Of a stretch of DNA of 64,000 nt, positions 22,641 to 35,963 are shown one piece after another. Origin of the DNA: Diadema setosum. Taxonomy: Eukaryota > Echinodermata > Echinoidea > Diadematoida > Diadematidae. The stretch is from assembly GCF_964275005.1 (NCBI RefSeq), contig NC_092701.1, positions 32,507,919 through 32,571,918 of the forward strand, read 5' to 3'. Below the pieces are notes generated by a model. The model was not told where the DNA came from and made no database searches. It saw nothing but the letters and a program-made list of their open reading frames with translations. How positions within the stretch are numbered: the first letter of the stretch is position 1; every line of letters starts with the position of its first letter. The translations under genes were made by a program, and so were the position numbers.

Positions 22641-24117
22641 ATTACATTGATGTTGTGATTATATATTTATGGCTGAAGACTGAGTTAATTGAACTATGAT
22701 TTATATTATCATAATAGAGAATGGAAGTTCAGACTAACCTGCTTACCTACGTGACTCTATTTTTTTTTTTCTTTGGACACGAAACATAACGTCGGTATTG
22801 GAATTTTTTGTTGATTGCTTTGGAATGTTATTTTTGCGTTTCCTGTCCCAGATTTATAGCATAGGTGAGCCCAATCTTTCTGTTTGATTTCAGCAACATC
22901 ACAATCATCCAGTAGTGAGCATTTTTTTTTTTTTTTTAGTGTTTGGCTGAATAGAGCATAAATTTCTGTTACATGACCCCCAAAAGAGGGTGAGACACCA
23001 ACAAAAACAAAAACAGAATATGAATGATAATATTTTATTTGTTAACTTTTAAGCACACATACATGCAGTCACCCACAACAAATGAATTTTAGGCATTTGA
23101 CTATTAACTTGAGGAAGATCATCATAATTATCTCAAGATAATCAAAATCATACCATGTGCCCCAACCCCATGGAAAGACCCATATACGTCTTTTTGATCA
23201 TAAAAATCATGCAAACATTTGACAAGATTTCGTGAACAAGTGTAAGAGTGTGAGTGTGACATTTCGTAGGGTAATATTGATATTGGTATTGGCCACCATA
23301 AAGGCCGGCGTGAACCTTGGAAGAGCCTTCCCTGGTCGAGAGAGTAATACCTCATTACTTCACATGTCATTATTTCTTAATTACTCGCCGTGACATAACT
23401 AAAAAGTCCCATTTCCCTCACATTTCACACTACCAAGACGAGCAGCAGGCCTGGACATTCGGAGCATAAGAGCGCAAGAATTTCACACAAGTTATAGTAC
23501 ACTGAGCATATTCACATGGAAAATCAAAATGTGTGTGGGGGGGGGGTAAACAATCTTATTGCTTTATATTGTACCATTTTATATTGCTGGCAATAGGGAT
23601 TGTTCTGTGTAATGTCAATTTACAGTACAACCGATCGATGATAGATTATTAGTAGTCATGGCTAAACTTCTTTGCAGATAAGACAAATATTTGGGTCATA
23701 TTGCACCTTCATGTCACACCGATGAAACTCCGGTGACGTCACACTGTCCAGAAATTGACATGATGACCATACGAATATGGAATTTTCAATTTCGCACCAA
23801 ATCAACTCCGAACTTGGTCAAAAGCCAATCAAGAGCCGAAGCAAATACGATGCCTACAGTAGGTCACACGATGTCATCCGAACTACACTAGAAGATTACA
23901 CGAAGATGTGAATCTCTGGAATGAGCGTTACAAGATCTGCGGGCTGTTTTGTTTTTGTTTTGTTTGGAGGTTTTTTGGGAGGGGGGGATAGCTTGCAGAA
24001 GATTTTCCGCCGCTCACGAAGTTGCCAGAAAAACTCTATTGACGGTCATACGATGGTGTAAGGTGCCCTCACGAATGACAAGAAGTTTAGAGGATTAGAG
24101 CCGAAAATGAGTATTTC
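22641..24117. other. Intergenic stretch 3' of the transporter gene
   Basis: A short hairpin (CGTCCCATGC...GCATGGGACTT) is at 22608-22636. T-runs at 22761 and 22921 and a G-run at 23537-23546 are the only other structures noticed. Confidence 0.4.
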
Positions 24118-24118
24118 C

Positions 24119-24124
24119 TTTATT
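24119..24124 (-). promoter_or_regulatory. Polyadenylation signal of the transporter gene
   Basis: AATAAA on the minus strand, about 200 nt after the stop codon at 24322. It is the first such hexamer downstream, giving a short 3' UTR. Confidence 0.5.
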
Positions 24125-24321
24125 TTGTGTCCATCTCTACTCATTTTCGGGACAGTGTGATGCCGTCGTAAATCCATTGCATCGTCCGAAAGAGCTTCGT
24201 GTTCGTATCTGAAATTAATTTTATTCCACTTGTTCGCTCACCACCGATTTTGTATAATACTATCTGAGTGCTGTATCACTATGCCAGCATAATAGTCAAA
24301 GAAGATCTCTGCTTGTTCATG

Positions 24322-27300
24322 CTATTCATCACGCGCAGATATCTCACCCACGCTCATCATTGCACTGAACACTGACTGCTTGTCAGCGAGAAGTCTATCG
24401 GGTGTGTCCATCTCGACGATCTGACCCGAATCGAGCACCATGATGCGATCCGAGTCGAGCACGGTGTGAAGGCGATGGGCAATGGTCAGCACGGTGCGGT
24501 CAGCAAATTCTCGGCGAATTGTGGCTTGGATGAGGCTGTCCGTCTCGTTATCGATGGTGGCAGTGGCCTCGTCCAGGAAGATAATCTTAGAGCCACGGAG
24601 GAGAGTTCTCGCTAGGCACAGGAGTTGTCTCTCCCCGGCTGAGAAGTTTGAGCCTTTTTCCATCACTGGCGCCTCGAGCTGCATCTCGGCAATCGCCACC
24701 TTCTCTTTCATGGAGGTCTTCTCCAAGGCGTCCCAGATGTCATCGTCGGAAAACGTGTTGTAAGGGTCGAGGTTGTAGCGGACGGTGCCGATGAAGAGGA
24801 CAGGATCCTGAGGAATGATGGAGATTCTCGAACGGAGGTCTCGGAGACTGATTCCAGCGATGTCCAGACTATCTATAGATATTCGTCCCGTTTCTGCTTT
24901 CACTAGCCGGAAGAGTGCGGCGGCGATGGACGATTTACCCGAACCGGTTCTGCCTACAATGCCCACTTTTTCTCCGGCGTGGATCTGGAAGGAAAGATCT
25001 TTGAGGACTAGAGGAAGATATGGCCTGTACCTCATATTAATTGAGCTGAAAATGATGCCCCCTTGTTTCGGCCAGTTTTCCGGAATGATATGGCAGGAAT
25101 GATCGGCCTCTTCCCGTTCTAATGTGTTGATATAATCGGTAATGCGTTCTACAGACGTAAAACGGGCAAGAGTTTCCATTGCCTGTCTCGTACCAAACTG
25201 AAGCATGCCAAGTATCTGTACCGAGTAGGACAGCGCTAATCCGGCGTAGGCAGCCGCGGTACTTCCGTGGGTGCAAACTACAGATATTCCTATGAAGAGC
25301 TCTGCAAGTGCTACGATAAAGTCTAGCCTGAATGCGAGCCATCGCTGACCGACGGTGAACAACATCCGAGGACTTGAGTTGTCGTCAATGAGGTTAGTGC
25401 ACTGATCGAGGAACATCTGCTCTCTTGCAAACGCGCGGATCGTCACCTGAGCCTCGACGCAGGTTTTGAAGTGGCTCAGCAAAGGGGAGCGTGTCACGTT
25501 CTCGATTCGCTTTATATCGCGAATTCCCGGTAGAAAATGGAGGGACACCCAGATGAAGCAAAGGGAGAAGATCACGACGCCAATAATGAACCACGGAAAG
25601 ACAGCGATGATGACACACACCGAGGCAACAACGGTTAGACTATTCCAGAGGAATGTCTCCAGAAGATTTGGAAGCGCCGTGTCAGTCTCGTCGATGTCTC
25701 GCGAGAAGCGATTGAGAACCCGTCCTGACGGGGTGGTGTCGAAGAAGCTCATTGGGGAAGAGAAGACTCGCTGTAAGAGAGACCGGTGAAGACTAGAGGC
25801 GGCCGAGACGGTGATGTACACGTAGAATAATACATTCACAATGCAAGCGACAAACACAGCAATCAAACTGAAAGAGTAGATTTTCGGATAATAGGTAAAG
25901 TCGGGATGTCCGAGGATGTCAGCTTGAGCATCACACGTGTTCGAACTAGAAGTGTTGCTAGGTAACGAGTCTTCCATGGCGCTCATCCACTTGCTCAGCC
26001 ATGCACTGCTAAAAGCCGCACTGGCTGGACAGGTGCAGAACAATAACAGAGCAATAATGCATTTAATATAGCCTCCAGCGTGGTGACAGTATTGCGCGAA
26101 AGTCTTCAGACTGACTGACCCAGACTCTCTATTTTCTGCCACAACTAGAGTCCCGTTGTGTTCGCCCTCTCTCCTTTTTCCATCATGTGTCTTTGTGGGA
26201 AATGACTTTTCAACATCTTCATTGCCATCGCTGCTATGGTCATCAGCTGTTTTCCCATGAGTAACATCGAACGACCGTATGAGGGCAGCATACCCGGAGT
26301 CGTTCTCCATGAGCTGGGCGTGAGTTCCTTCTTCCGTTACGCGTCCGTTACCAATGACGATCACTCGGTCGCATCTTTTTAAAAACTGTGAAGAAAGATC
26401 GAGATTGATACTGTAAGAAAAAAGAAAATGTAACTCTCAGATCATGTCGTTGTGTCATCTGAGCTGACGCGATTGAACGGAAGGCCCTTGCAAAGCGAAG
26501 ACCTCGACAACTATTATATGCTTTAATTTTTATCAAACCAAATAGCTTCTAATGCTCTTTTTGATAAGTGGAATAGATCACGGTATTGTTTCCTGGCTAA
26601 GCATGAATAAACGGATATAGTATTACTTAACGATGTGATTGCCGGCAAACCAAGACAAATCCACGTTCTTCCTTAATCCATAGCACACATGTTAATCACG
26701 TGATGAGATCGTACAAGACCTCACAGGGAAATTTCGGTTGATAGCCAGCGTCGCTCCGCAAAGTTTTCACCATTGAAAGTGGTATCATATAGTACAAAAC
26801 ACCCATCAACACGTTGTGAACATTCGTATTAAAACTAAATTGTCCAATAAAAGCATATTTTTTGCTTTAAAAATGCATTTGCGTTTTGAATGCCTCAATA
26901 AACGTGCATATGGGCTTATCTTGTTCTGAGGTGTCACCTACTCGATTCGCAGATGCGCGTACAAGGAAGTACAGAAATACATGAATAAAATAATAGGTAA
27001 AAATGAAGTCTACGTCAAGTTGCTTGTAGCTTGTTGACTATCGCTTTGCCTACCTGTAGTTGGTTCGTTACGAGAATGACCGTTTTATCTCGCAGCGCCC
27101 CCGCTATGCACTCCTCGAAGATGTGGGCACCGACTGTCGTGTCAACAGCATTCAGCGGATCGTCCAGAAGGTAGACATCCCTGTTGGCATACACGGCCCT
27201 TGCCAGGCTCACACGGTGCCTCTGCCCGCCGCTCAGGTTGATTCCCCGCTCACCGATTTCCGTCGAGTCTCCGCTCGGTAGCTCCTCGATGTCGTCGGCG

Positions 27301-30300
27301 AGGCAGGCCACCCGGATGGCCTCGCGATAGCAAGTCTCGTCGAAGTCGCCGTTTCCGAAGAGCAGGATGTTTTCCCGCAGGGTGGCGTTGACGATGATTG
27401 GATCTTCGGCGGTGTAAGCTATCGAGCCCCTCACAGCAACGGTTCCCATGGTAACACAGGTTTCTCCCAGAATGGTGTGCAGCAGCGAAGTCTTTCCGCT
27501 GGCCACGCTGCCACAAACACCGACAAGAGAACCCTGCCATCGAAATACATTTGGTTATGCATACATTCTCTGACACTTACACGCAGAAGAGTTAACTGTA
27601 TCTAATTCAATCACCATTATAATGCACTATCATAATTATCACCATCATATTGATATAAATATAATGCTATTCCCTTTTCCTCCTGAAAAAAAAAGTAAGG
27701 AATGTGCTCTTTTTATTATGCTAGAAATTGTTCAACATGTCAAATTTTCCTCATGTCTTCTTTACATCCATTTGAAACTCTGATATCACGGATTGCTGTA
27801 GCCTTCTTGTCCAGAGATAGCGGTACGGACACTTTGAAAATTCAAAACTTTCGAACGGATTGTCCAATTTTCCTCAAAATTTACTAATGTTTACTACATA
27901 CTAGTATTTCTATATTCACTGAATCACAATATAGTCCTATATTTGAGGTAAATTCCACAACTTTCATTTCCACAATAAACAAGAAAGTGGTAGGAAGATA
28001 CTACCAAGAGCGAAGCGACCAGGTGAATGAGGGTCCACATGTGCATATGATATGAGAAGTTAAAGTATCGTTCATTGTGAAATGGTGCGATTTTAAAGGT
28101 ACGTTATTCTGGTGTGCATTTTGTGACGTAAGTATAAGCTAGGACAGGTTACGTATGAATTGGGATTCTATTTCTCACCTTTCCAACTCGAAGTGACACG
28201 TTGTCGAGAATTTCAGTCTGAGGTTGCTCTCTGGGGCTGTCTCCACTTCCATCACTCACGGGTGAGTCTTTGTCCTGGGTTGTTGTGTGTTTTTTGTTTT
28301 TTGTTTTTCAAGAGGATATACAAATAGGAAAATATCATTTCTGCAGTCTACATCAGTATCATTTCTATCATCATGTCGTATTTGTCTTCGTTTTAGATCC
28401 AATTACAACCGTTGTCAGTCTTTATTTTTCCCAGATGTAGTGTTTCAAATTTTGAAATAAGATAAAGAATGTAGTATCTATTGATAAAATGAGAACTTTC
28501 TTATCGCCGATTCTAGCAAACAAACACGATGCAGCAAGGTCAAAGACGCAAGTTTGGAGATAGACAGGACATACGTGGTCAAGCAGGACATCTTCTTCTG
28601 CAAGATGGTTGGTAGCTTCTTTTGACATTCCAAGGTCGTTTTTCTGCCACACAACCGACACCGATTCCATCTGCACGACCATGGTATCGTCCTCTATCTT
28701 GTCACAGACGGGCGCGACTTCGTTCGCGAGCAAGAGTTCCTTGAGTCGCGGTATAGACACCAGCATCTCGCTGAAGTGCATGTAGCCGAACTGAGACATG
28801 GTGAGCATCGATCGCATGCTGAAGATGACCGCCAGAGAGGTGAAGGCCTGTGAGTGTAACAGGTGCATGGCTTGAGATTGTATTGTATTCTGTTGTATTG
28901 TATTGTATTGTATTGTATTGATTTCCGCATAAAATCAACATCGAAAGATATACAAATAATAATCAGACATGGTAACTGGGATACGGCTGGATTGCCCTGC
29001 TCAGCTGTGCCTAAAAGACACTGCTATTCTACCGAGGAGTCCAGAAAACCATATAAATAACAATAGTTTACATTTTAAAAAATGAATTTCAGAATCAGAA
29101 TTCAGAATATGAACTGTACAGATGGCACTGGTTGACATTAATTAATATATGACACAGTTTTCCTATCGAACGGAAAAAAAGTACAAGATACAGTATAAAG
29201 ACGGGACGAAATAAACGAAGCAACCCACCATGGATGGAGTCAGACAATTGCCGAGAGCAAAATGAACCATGATCGTCGATACGATAGCAGTGATCGGCGT
29301 CAAAACGACCAGCGCCTTTTCGAATCCGCGCATCATACCAATGCACGCCAGGTACAGTTGCTCTCTACGTCTGATAGCTGTGAATACAAACAAAGAGCTG
29401 TCATATTATGCTGGGTGATGTTTTCGCAATAACGAACCTTTGGAATAACGAACGCTATTTCTTTTTCGGAATAACGAATCTTCGCACCAACGAACCTTCG
29501 GAATAACGACCTGTCATGCCGTAGGTGATGAATTAGGAGCCATACGTTTACTCGTTGTTTCATTTTTCTAACTCGTATCAAACAAAGTTCAGTTGATGTG
29601 TCAGTATACATAAATTATGCACAGGAAAGAGTGGATCGGTGAGAATTGGATATGCAAGTTCAACTTTGGAACTGTTTAAACCCATGTACGAGCCTAACGA
29701 GTGTGTTTTAGACTGTTTCCAAAGTTAAACGAGAGCCTGCAATTCTTTTTGAAAATAGGCCTGTGCATCATTCGTTTTATACAAATCGGCTTGAAGTATG
29801 CGTTCGGATTTTACCGGACGCATGGCTCAGTAGAAATCAATGTATGATAATTGACCAATCAGATTGCAGAGATTCTAAAGCCCAATTTATGATATGATTA
29901 ATACAATTCATTAAAAAAATCTCTATAAGAGGAATCCACATCACCTTTAATTGTCTTTCCAAAGAAATCTTCCCAGGCGTACATCTTGATGAACTTGATA
30001 CAGGTCAGCATTTCGTTGATGATTTCCACCCGTCTGTCCGTCTGCCTCACCATGCGTTTCCGGCACTTCACCTTGGCGTAGAATGTCAGGTAGAACTGCA
30101 TACACATTTTTAATACACAGAGAGATCAAATCGCTGATTATGAAAGTGATGGAGTTGTCCTCAGATCAAAGAGTGGGAAAAGTTCATTAATGCCAGGTAA
30201 GTGACAGATGAAAACGTAGGTGTGTTTTTTTCCTAATGTTTCCCGGTTTGTTTGTTTTTTTTTAACCTCAAAGTCTGCACATAGTGAAACTGAAGATGGC

Positions 30301-30460
30301 AACTAAGGGGTAAGTGAAATATTGCGGTTCAAACAACTTCGCAGCTGGAAATTGATATGTTCGAATTGTGTGGCTGATTTCCTTCACGTGCACTCGCCTC
30401 TCGTACACGCGGAAATACCAATAATCATTCATTGTTGTGAATGTAGCTCGCATACATACA

Positions 30461-30545
<85 letters not shown>

Positions 30546-33500
30546 CATATACCTGTGACATGTGATTTGTCCACTCAAGATATCGAGACAAGGAAATTAA
30601 CATCAGCAACCACGAACTATAAGCACATCCTACCTGAAGTACGTAAGTTCCTGCGTAGATTGCCATTCCTACGAAAGCTGACGGACCCATGATGCTAGCC
30701 AGATACGCGCATGCGCAGATGAATACTGCAGGTCCTCCTCCGATTAAAGGTGTAAATACGACACCCTTTCCGAGGGGAAAAGAATAAAGATCATATATGA
30801 AATCAGGCGTGAACAAGATGGACTTCTTTATGCTTAATACGACAAAGTCGGGCGGGAAAGAACATCAAGGGGGGGGGGGGGGCGTCAGGTTGTGAACGCT
30901 GATCTCATAGATCAGTGGTTGTGGAAGAATGGAGATTCTCATACTGAGTATTCTTTACATTAACTGTCGCCAAATACTGTGGGAGCGAGACACGACAACG
31001 AAGGGTACAGTCGATATTGCAAGCTTTATACCACAGAATAATGGAAGGACACGTTGGGCGCAATTCTAAAAGTTTCAACTTCAACTTCAATTTCGTTTGC
31101 TAAGTTTATAAGTTATCTCACTCATGACAATTACCATGGCAACGACTTGCACACAGCAAATTCAGATAGGATTGTACAACAATGTCTTTGTGTGGGTTTT
31201 TGCCACATCAAGTACTTACAATCACTACATCATACGAATGTTTATCTTGTTGAGCGGGGTCGACAATAGCAAGCTTTAGATCAGCGGCGCGAACGCTACG
31301 ACGACGTTAATTAGGCCCAAAAAAAAGTGTTCTTCACATGCGCGAGACGGCTGCGTCGTCTTAGTGTTAGATTTGCAACGCAGAAGTTAAGAGGAAAACA
31401 AAAATCTGTACTTGCACAAGACAGCTTATCAAAACTGATCTCGTGTTGTTTGAGTTTTCACGGCTGTTCTGGGGCATTTCAGCGTCCGTTCAAATTCACG
31501 ACGCAGAGAGCTACTTGACGCAGTGATGACGAACGACATAATTGGGGCGCCATTTTACTTTTTTATAGGCTGCGTCTTCGCGGAATCTAAAGCTACTTTG
31601 CAACACAATGAGAGAGGAGAATGGTCAACGCCATTGTCTTAACGTCCACGTCTCATATCTAAAGCTCCATGTTGTTAAAACAGGAAGAGGAAGTGTTATG
31701 CAGTCCCCTCTCCTCTACGACATTATGCTGACTTTGTACCATTCCAACTGTAGGTTGCCCCTATGAAATGGGTGGTAAATTCTTGAGAGTGTTCGACTAT
31801 GTCTGTCTTACTTTATCAATCCCGACTGGCTGTCGACTCAATCAAAAGCGAAACGGAAGATTGCCGAGAGAGACGGCATGTCAATTAATTACCGTGGTAT
31901 ACAAAGAAGTGCAGTATGCCACAACTGAAGTGTGACAATATTGAGAGCGCGCAAGAGCTAAAGTATCAGGCAATTCATGGCACAAAAAAGAAGAAGATCG
32001 AAACCAATGCAAATGTGTATTCAAAACCGAATAGTTGATGACAAAATAAAATCTATGGATCAAAGAGCAGAAATGCAGTGCTAGGGGCGTAATTGCTTTT
32101 ATGGTGGCAAGCGATCGGATCTTATTGAGGATATCGTATTTATATCGGTAATGAAGGATCTTTTGACCTACTCTTTATTTGAATCATATCATTTCTCAAT
32201 GTAATCCAAGAACAATAACATAAGAAATTGCATAACACAAAATGCGACAGGGAAGAGTCTACGACAATGTGTGAAAAAGTGTAATCGTTCTTGTAGAAGT
32301 AGAAAATACAGGATACAGCAAGACTATCCCGCACTATACATTCTGCGCCATGGTATCAATACGGGGTGAAATAAATGGGACAGTCATAGAAAGCGGATTT
32401 CGACTTTGGTCACTGGCGTCAGGAAGGGAGTCAACTGAAAGGATATTTTGTCAATCATACACAGACACAACTATGTCATTACGTGTACTTCAAAAAAGAC
32501 AACAATGGACAATGGAAAAGAACAACTTTCCAAAGAGAAGTTCCAACCCGTACGCTTGCGCAGGATAACAAGTGCGTTCATGAACTGGGGTGAAGGTTTA
32601 ATTTGGGGTTTAAAAGGTAAATTTAACTGTGCGATATCTGTAACTCTTCAGAGCTTGTAATCGATATATCCCGCTCCAGTATACAATGCGGCTTCAGATG
32701 TGAACACTGCAGCTAACAGCGTATACAGTAATTATAGTGCCGGCGATGCTCTCAGTATGGTCCCATTCTTCATTATATTCTACGTATTGTACTATACTCT
32801 TTGCACTCGCAATCCATGCTCTATCCAGCTCGTTATTCCGGAGGTTCGTTATTCCGAAGGCTCTTTAGTCCGAAGATTCGTTATTCCGAAGGTTCGTTAT
32901 TCCGAATGTCATTTTCGGATCAACGAATCTCCGGAATAACGAACTTTCGGAATAACGCCACAACAATGTTCAGATTAACGAACCCTTTTTCATTTTCGGA
33001 TTAACGAACCTCCAGGTATAGGGAATTTGCGTGTTTCGGATTAACGAACCTTCGGAATAACAAACCTTCGGAATAGCGAACCTTCGGAATAACGAACAGC
33101 ACCAGCTCTATCCAACAAAAGAATGACGAGCAATTTAACCAGAAAGTAACCCATCACAATTCAGATACTGTCTTGTATACATGCCCTCAAAATGTTCCTG
33201 CCTAGCGTGACAGGTTTTTTTTTTCCCCCGCAGTTAATGGGAGGGGAGCGCTGGGAGGGTGGTGAACGGCACATTCAATGTGAGCACGAAAAAGTGAATA
33301 GACTGATGTCAGAGTAACAAATTCGATTTGTAGGTGTAATGAAGCCTTATGTGATTTGACACGACCGCTTCTTCTTACGAATTGTAATTAGCAGATCGCA
33401 GATCGCCAAGAGGATACAGACAAGATTTGAATAATAGTTGCGTCGCCAACGGCGACGTCACACTCACTTCGTAAAGTCGGTTTCCGTCGTTAATGCACAC

Positions 33501-35898
33501 GTTGACGACCTCACCCACCGACTTGTTACGTAGTCCGCGCTGACGCAGAACCCTCTCAAATAGGCAGGCCACGACGGCGCCGCGCAGACGCGCACCGTTC
33601 TGGACGCCGTAATAATAGTGGAGACCCATGCACGTGTTCGCGGTCAACATGAAAACTGCAGCTGAGACGGCGTAGAGAACGCCGCGGTAAGCGGGTGGGT
33701 TGTCCTCCTCAGCATACCGTAGAAGCCCGTTTATGGAAATCGTCTTTGTCAGGTGGAGAGGGGGGAAAGAGAGAAAGAGGAAAACGGTCAAGAATCAGGA
33801 TAAATGTTTCGGATTAAAGACTACACTGACGTTTCAAGATCAAATAAGGAAGAAAATACATGTAGATTCATAATGAATGGATAGAGAGAACTACGGACTC
33901 TCAGTCTGTGCTAGATTCGCGCTTGCCGTCATCGCTGGATAAGAAGACAACTACAGTTCATGACATTATTTATCAATAATATAAAAAAAAACATAAAGAA
34001 AATTCAACATGTTTTCACTTTTCTGGCACAATGAAAGCGCACTTGAATTACCTCTTTCATAAAGCAGGGGGAATGACGTTACCCTTAACATAATAATGTC
34101 AGTAACAATTCGATGGAATGTGTACTTTTCATGAAAAAAAAAGACATTTTGCGGAATCCAGCTATGACGGCACCAAAACTTTAAATATTCATAATTTTTT
34201 AATCGATTGTCCAATTTTCAAAACTTTCAGTTTTCAAAACATTTTCAAACTTTTATTGATGTGTTCTTTTAGTATTGCTGCTTTCACTCAATCCATATCT
34301 GTATTTTGGTTTCCTTAAAACTGTCGTTTTTGTTGTTATTATTGTTGTTGGTTTATATGCATCTTAACATGATTCCCTAGCAGTCACGTAGACTTAATCT
34401 AAAATCAAATCTTAATGAAATTACGATATGGACAGTAGATACACTAGTTTGATGGATATATATATAGAGAGAGCAAGTGTAAGTATTTGTGTGTGTGTGT
34501 GTGTGATTGTTTTGAGTAACCATCATTCTCTAGACAATAGAAGCTAAGGACACAGACGAAATATATTGTCAGAATTCTTCAGGATGAAGAAAGTCTTGAT
34601 AGGCAGATTTCATTTTATCTGACTGTTCATACTTCACTCAGTGCATATCAGTAGTTGATGTTGTCATGTCGGGAAACATCGGGCAGACTTTCTCATTGTC
34701 AAGAACAGCCTCTTAGAAAGGTATGCAGAGAATCTCAAGTACTTGAGTCATTTTATTCAACCACAATGTACTTACCGTGCAGGCCAGAACACTCAGGGAG
34801 CTAACTGTGATGAGCATTGCGCACGCCAGGGCGCGACGCCACACGAAACGCAGCGCGACGCGCCCCAGCGACGCGCGCTCTCCGTCTGCGCCACATCTCG
34901 CCAGCTCGGCCTCCCACATCACCGAAAATTCCTCGGCACTCCGCTTCGCGCAGTTGTTCTCAGAAATCCGATAGAGATCCGCCTCGTCCAGACGTCGCTT
35001 GTAAGCGAGGTTGAACAGCGGCGAGAGCCATTGCAGAGTCACTATTTTCAAGAGACTGGAATGAGTCCATGGATTGTGTTGGGGAGTACCATTGTCACCT
35101 GAACTCTGTTCCTTGTCTTCCTCGGTAGCAGCCGGCTGCGTAGTCTTGGTCTCATTTGTTTCGTCGTCACATTTTAGTGAGTTGTTGTCGTGTGTCCTGT
35201 CCAGCGGGAAATAAATAAGAATGTGCAAGACAGTTTAAGTGCATCATGCCAACCCTGCAGGGGTTAGCTTTTTGACAAGGCTTTCTCGCTTTATGATGGC
35301 TGTAACAGATGAGCGAAGCGAGCCCAGCCGAGAGCGACACGTGCGCTTTCGCACTAGCCTTCAGCTGGGCTCGCTTCGTTTGCATGAAGCATTTTGTCCG
35401 ACAAAGCTGTAGGACAAATTTGCTCTCAGCCAATCAGATGCAAGGATTTCAATAGCTTGTAACAGTTTGTCAGAAAAATATCCGACCAAAATGCTTCATG
35501 AAATGCCCCTCATCTATCTACACTTTGTACTCTAAAACCTGCACTGTTGGTATCGCAATACTTGGCACTGTTTTGGTAATTATCCTAGGGGGTAGTTGTC
35601 CTGGGAGTTAACTGTCTTAGAGGTAGTTGTCCTTAGGAAGTAGTTATCTGTCTGTAATTGTCCGGAGGTAGATGTCGGGGTAGTTGTACAGAGGGTAGTT
35701 GTCCGGATACGGAATAAGTCTATAGTTGAGACTAATATGTCGTGTCAATTAGTTCCTTCGTCGGTGTCGTTTTCCTTAACTTTCTTACCCGTGGTGGGTG
35801 TTCATTTATTGATAACAAAAACGATTCACGCTCTGAATTTTGCCGTCATCTTAAGAGCAGATATTGTATGTCTATGTCATGCCGTCTTAATTGCAAGT

Positions 35899-35963
<65 letters not shown>

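Noticed and set aside
25466-25789. Plus-strand open frames within the last transporter exon
   Set aside because: Antisense shadows of a strongly conserved coding exon.
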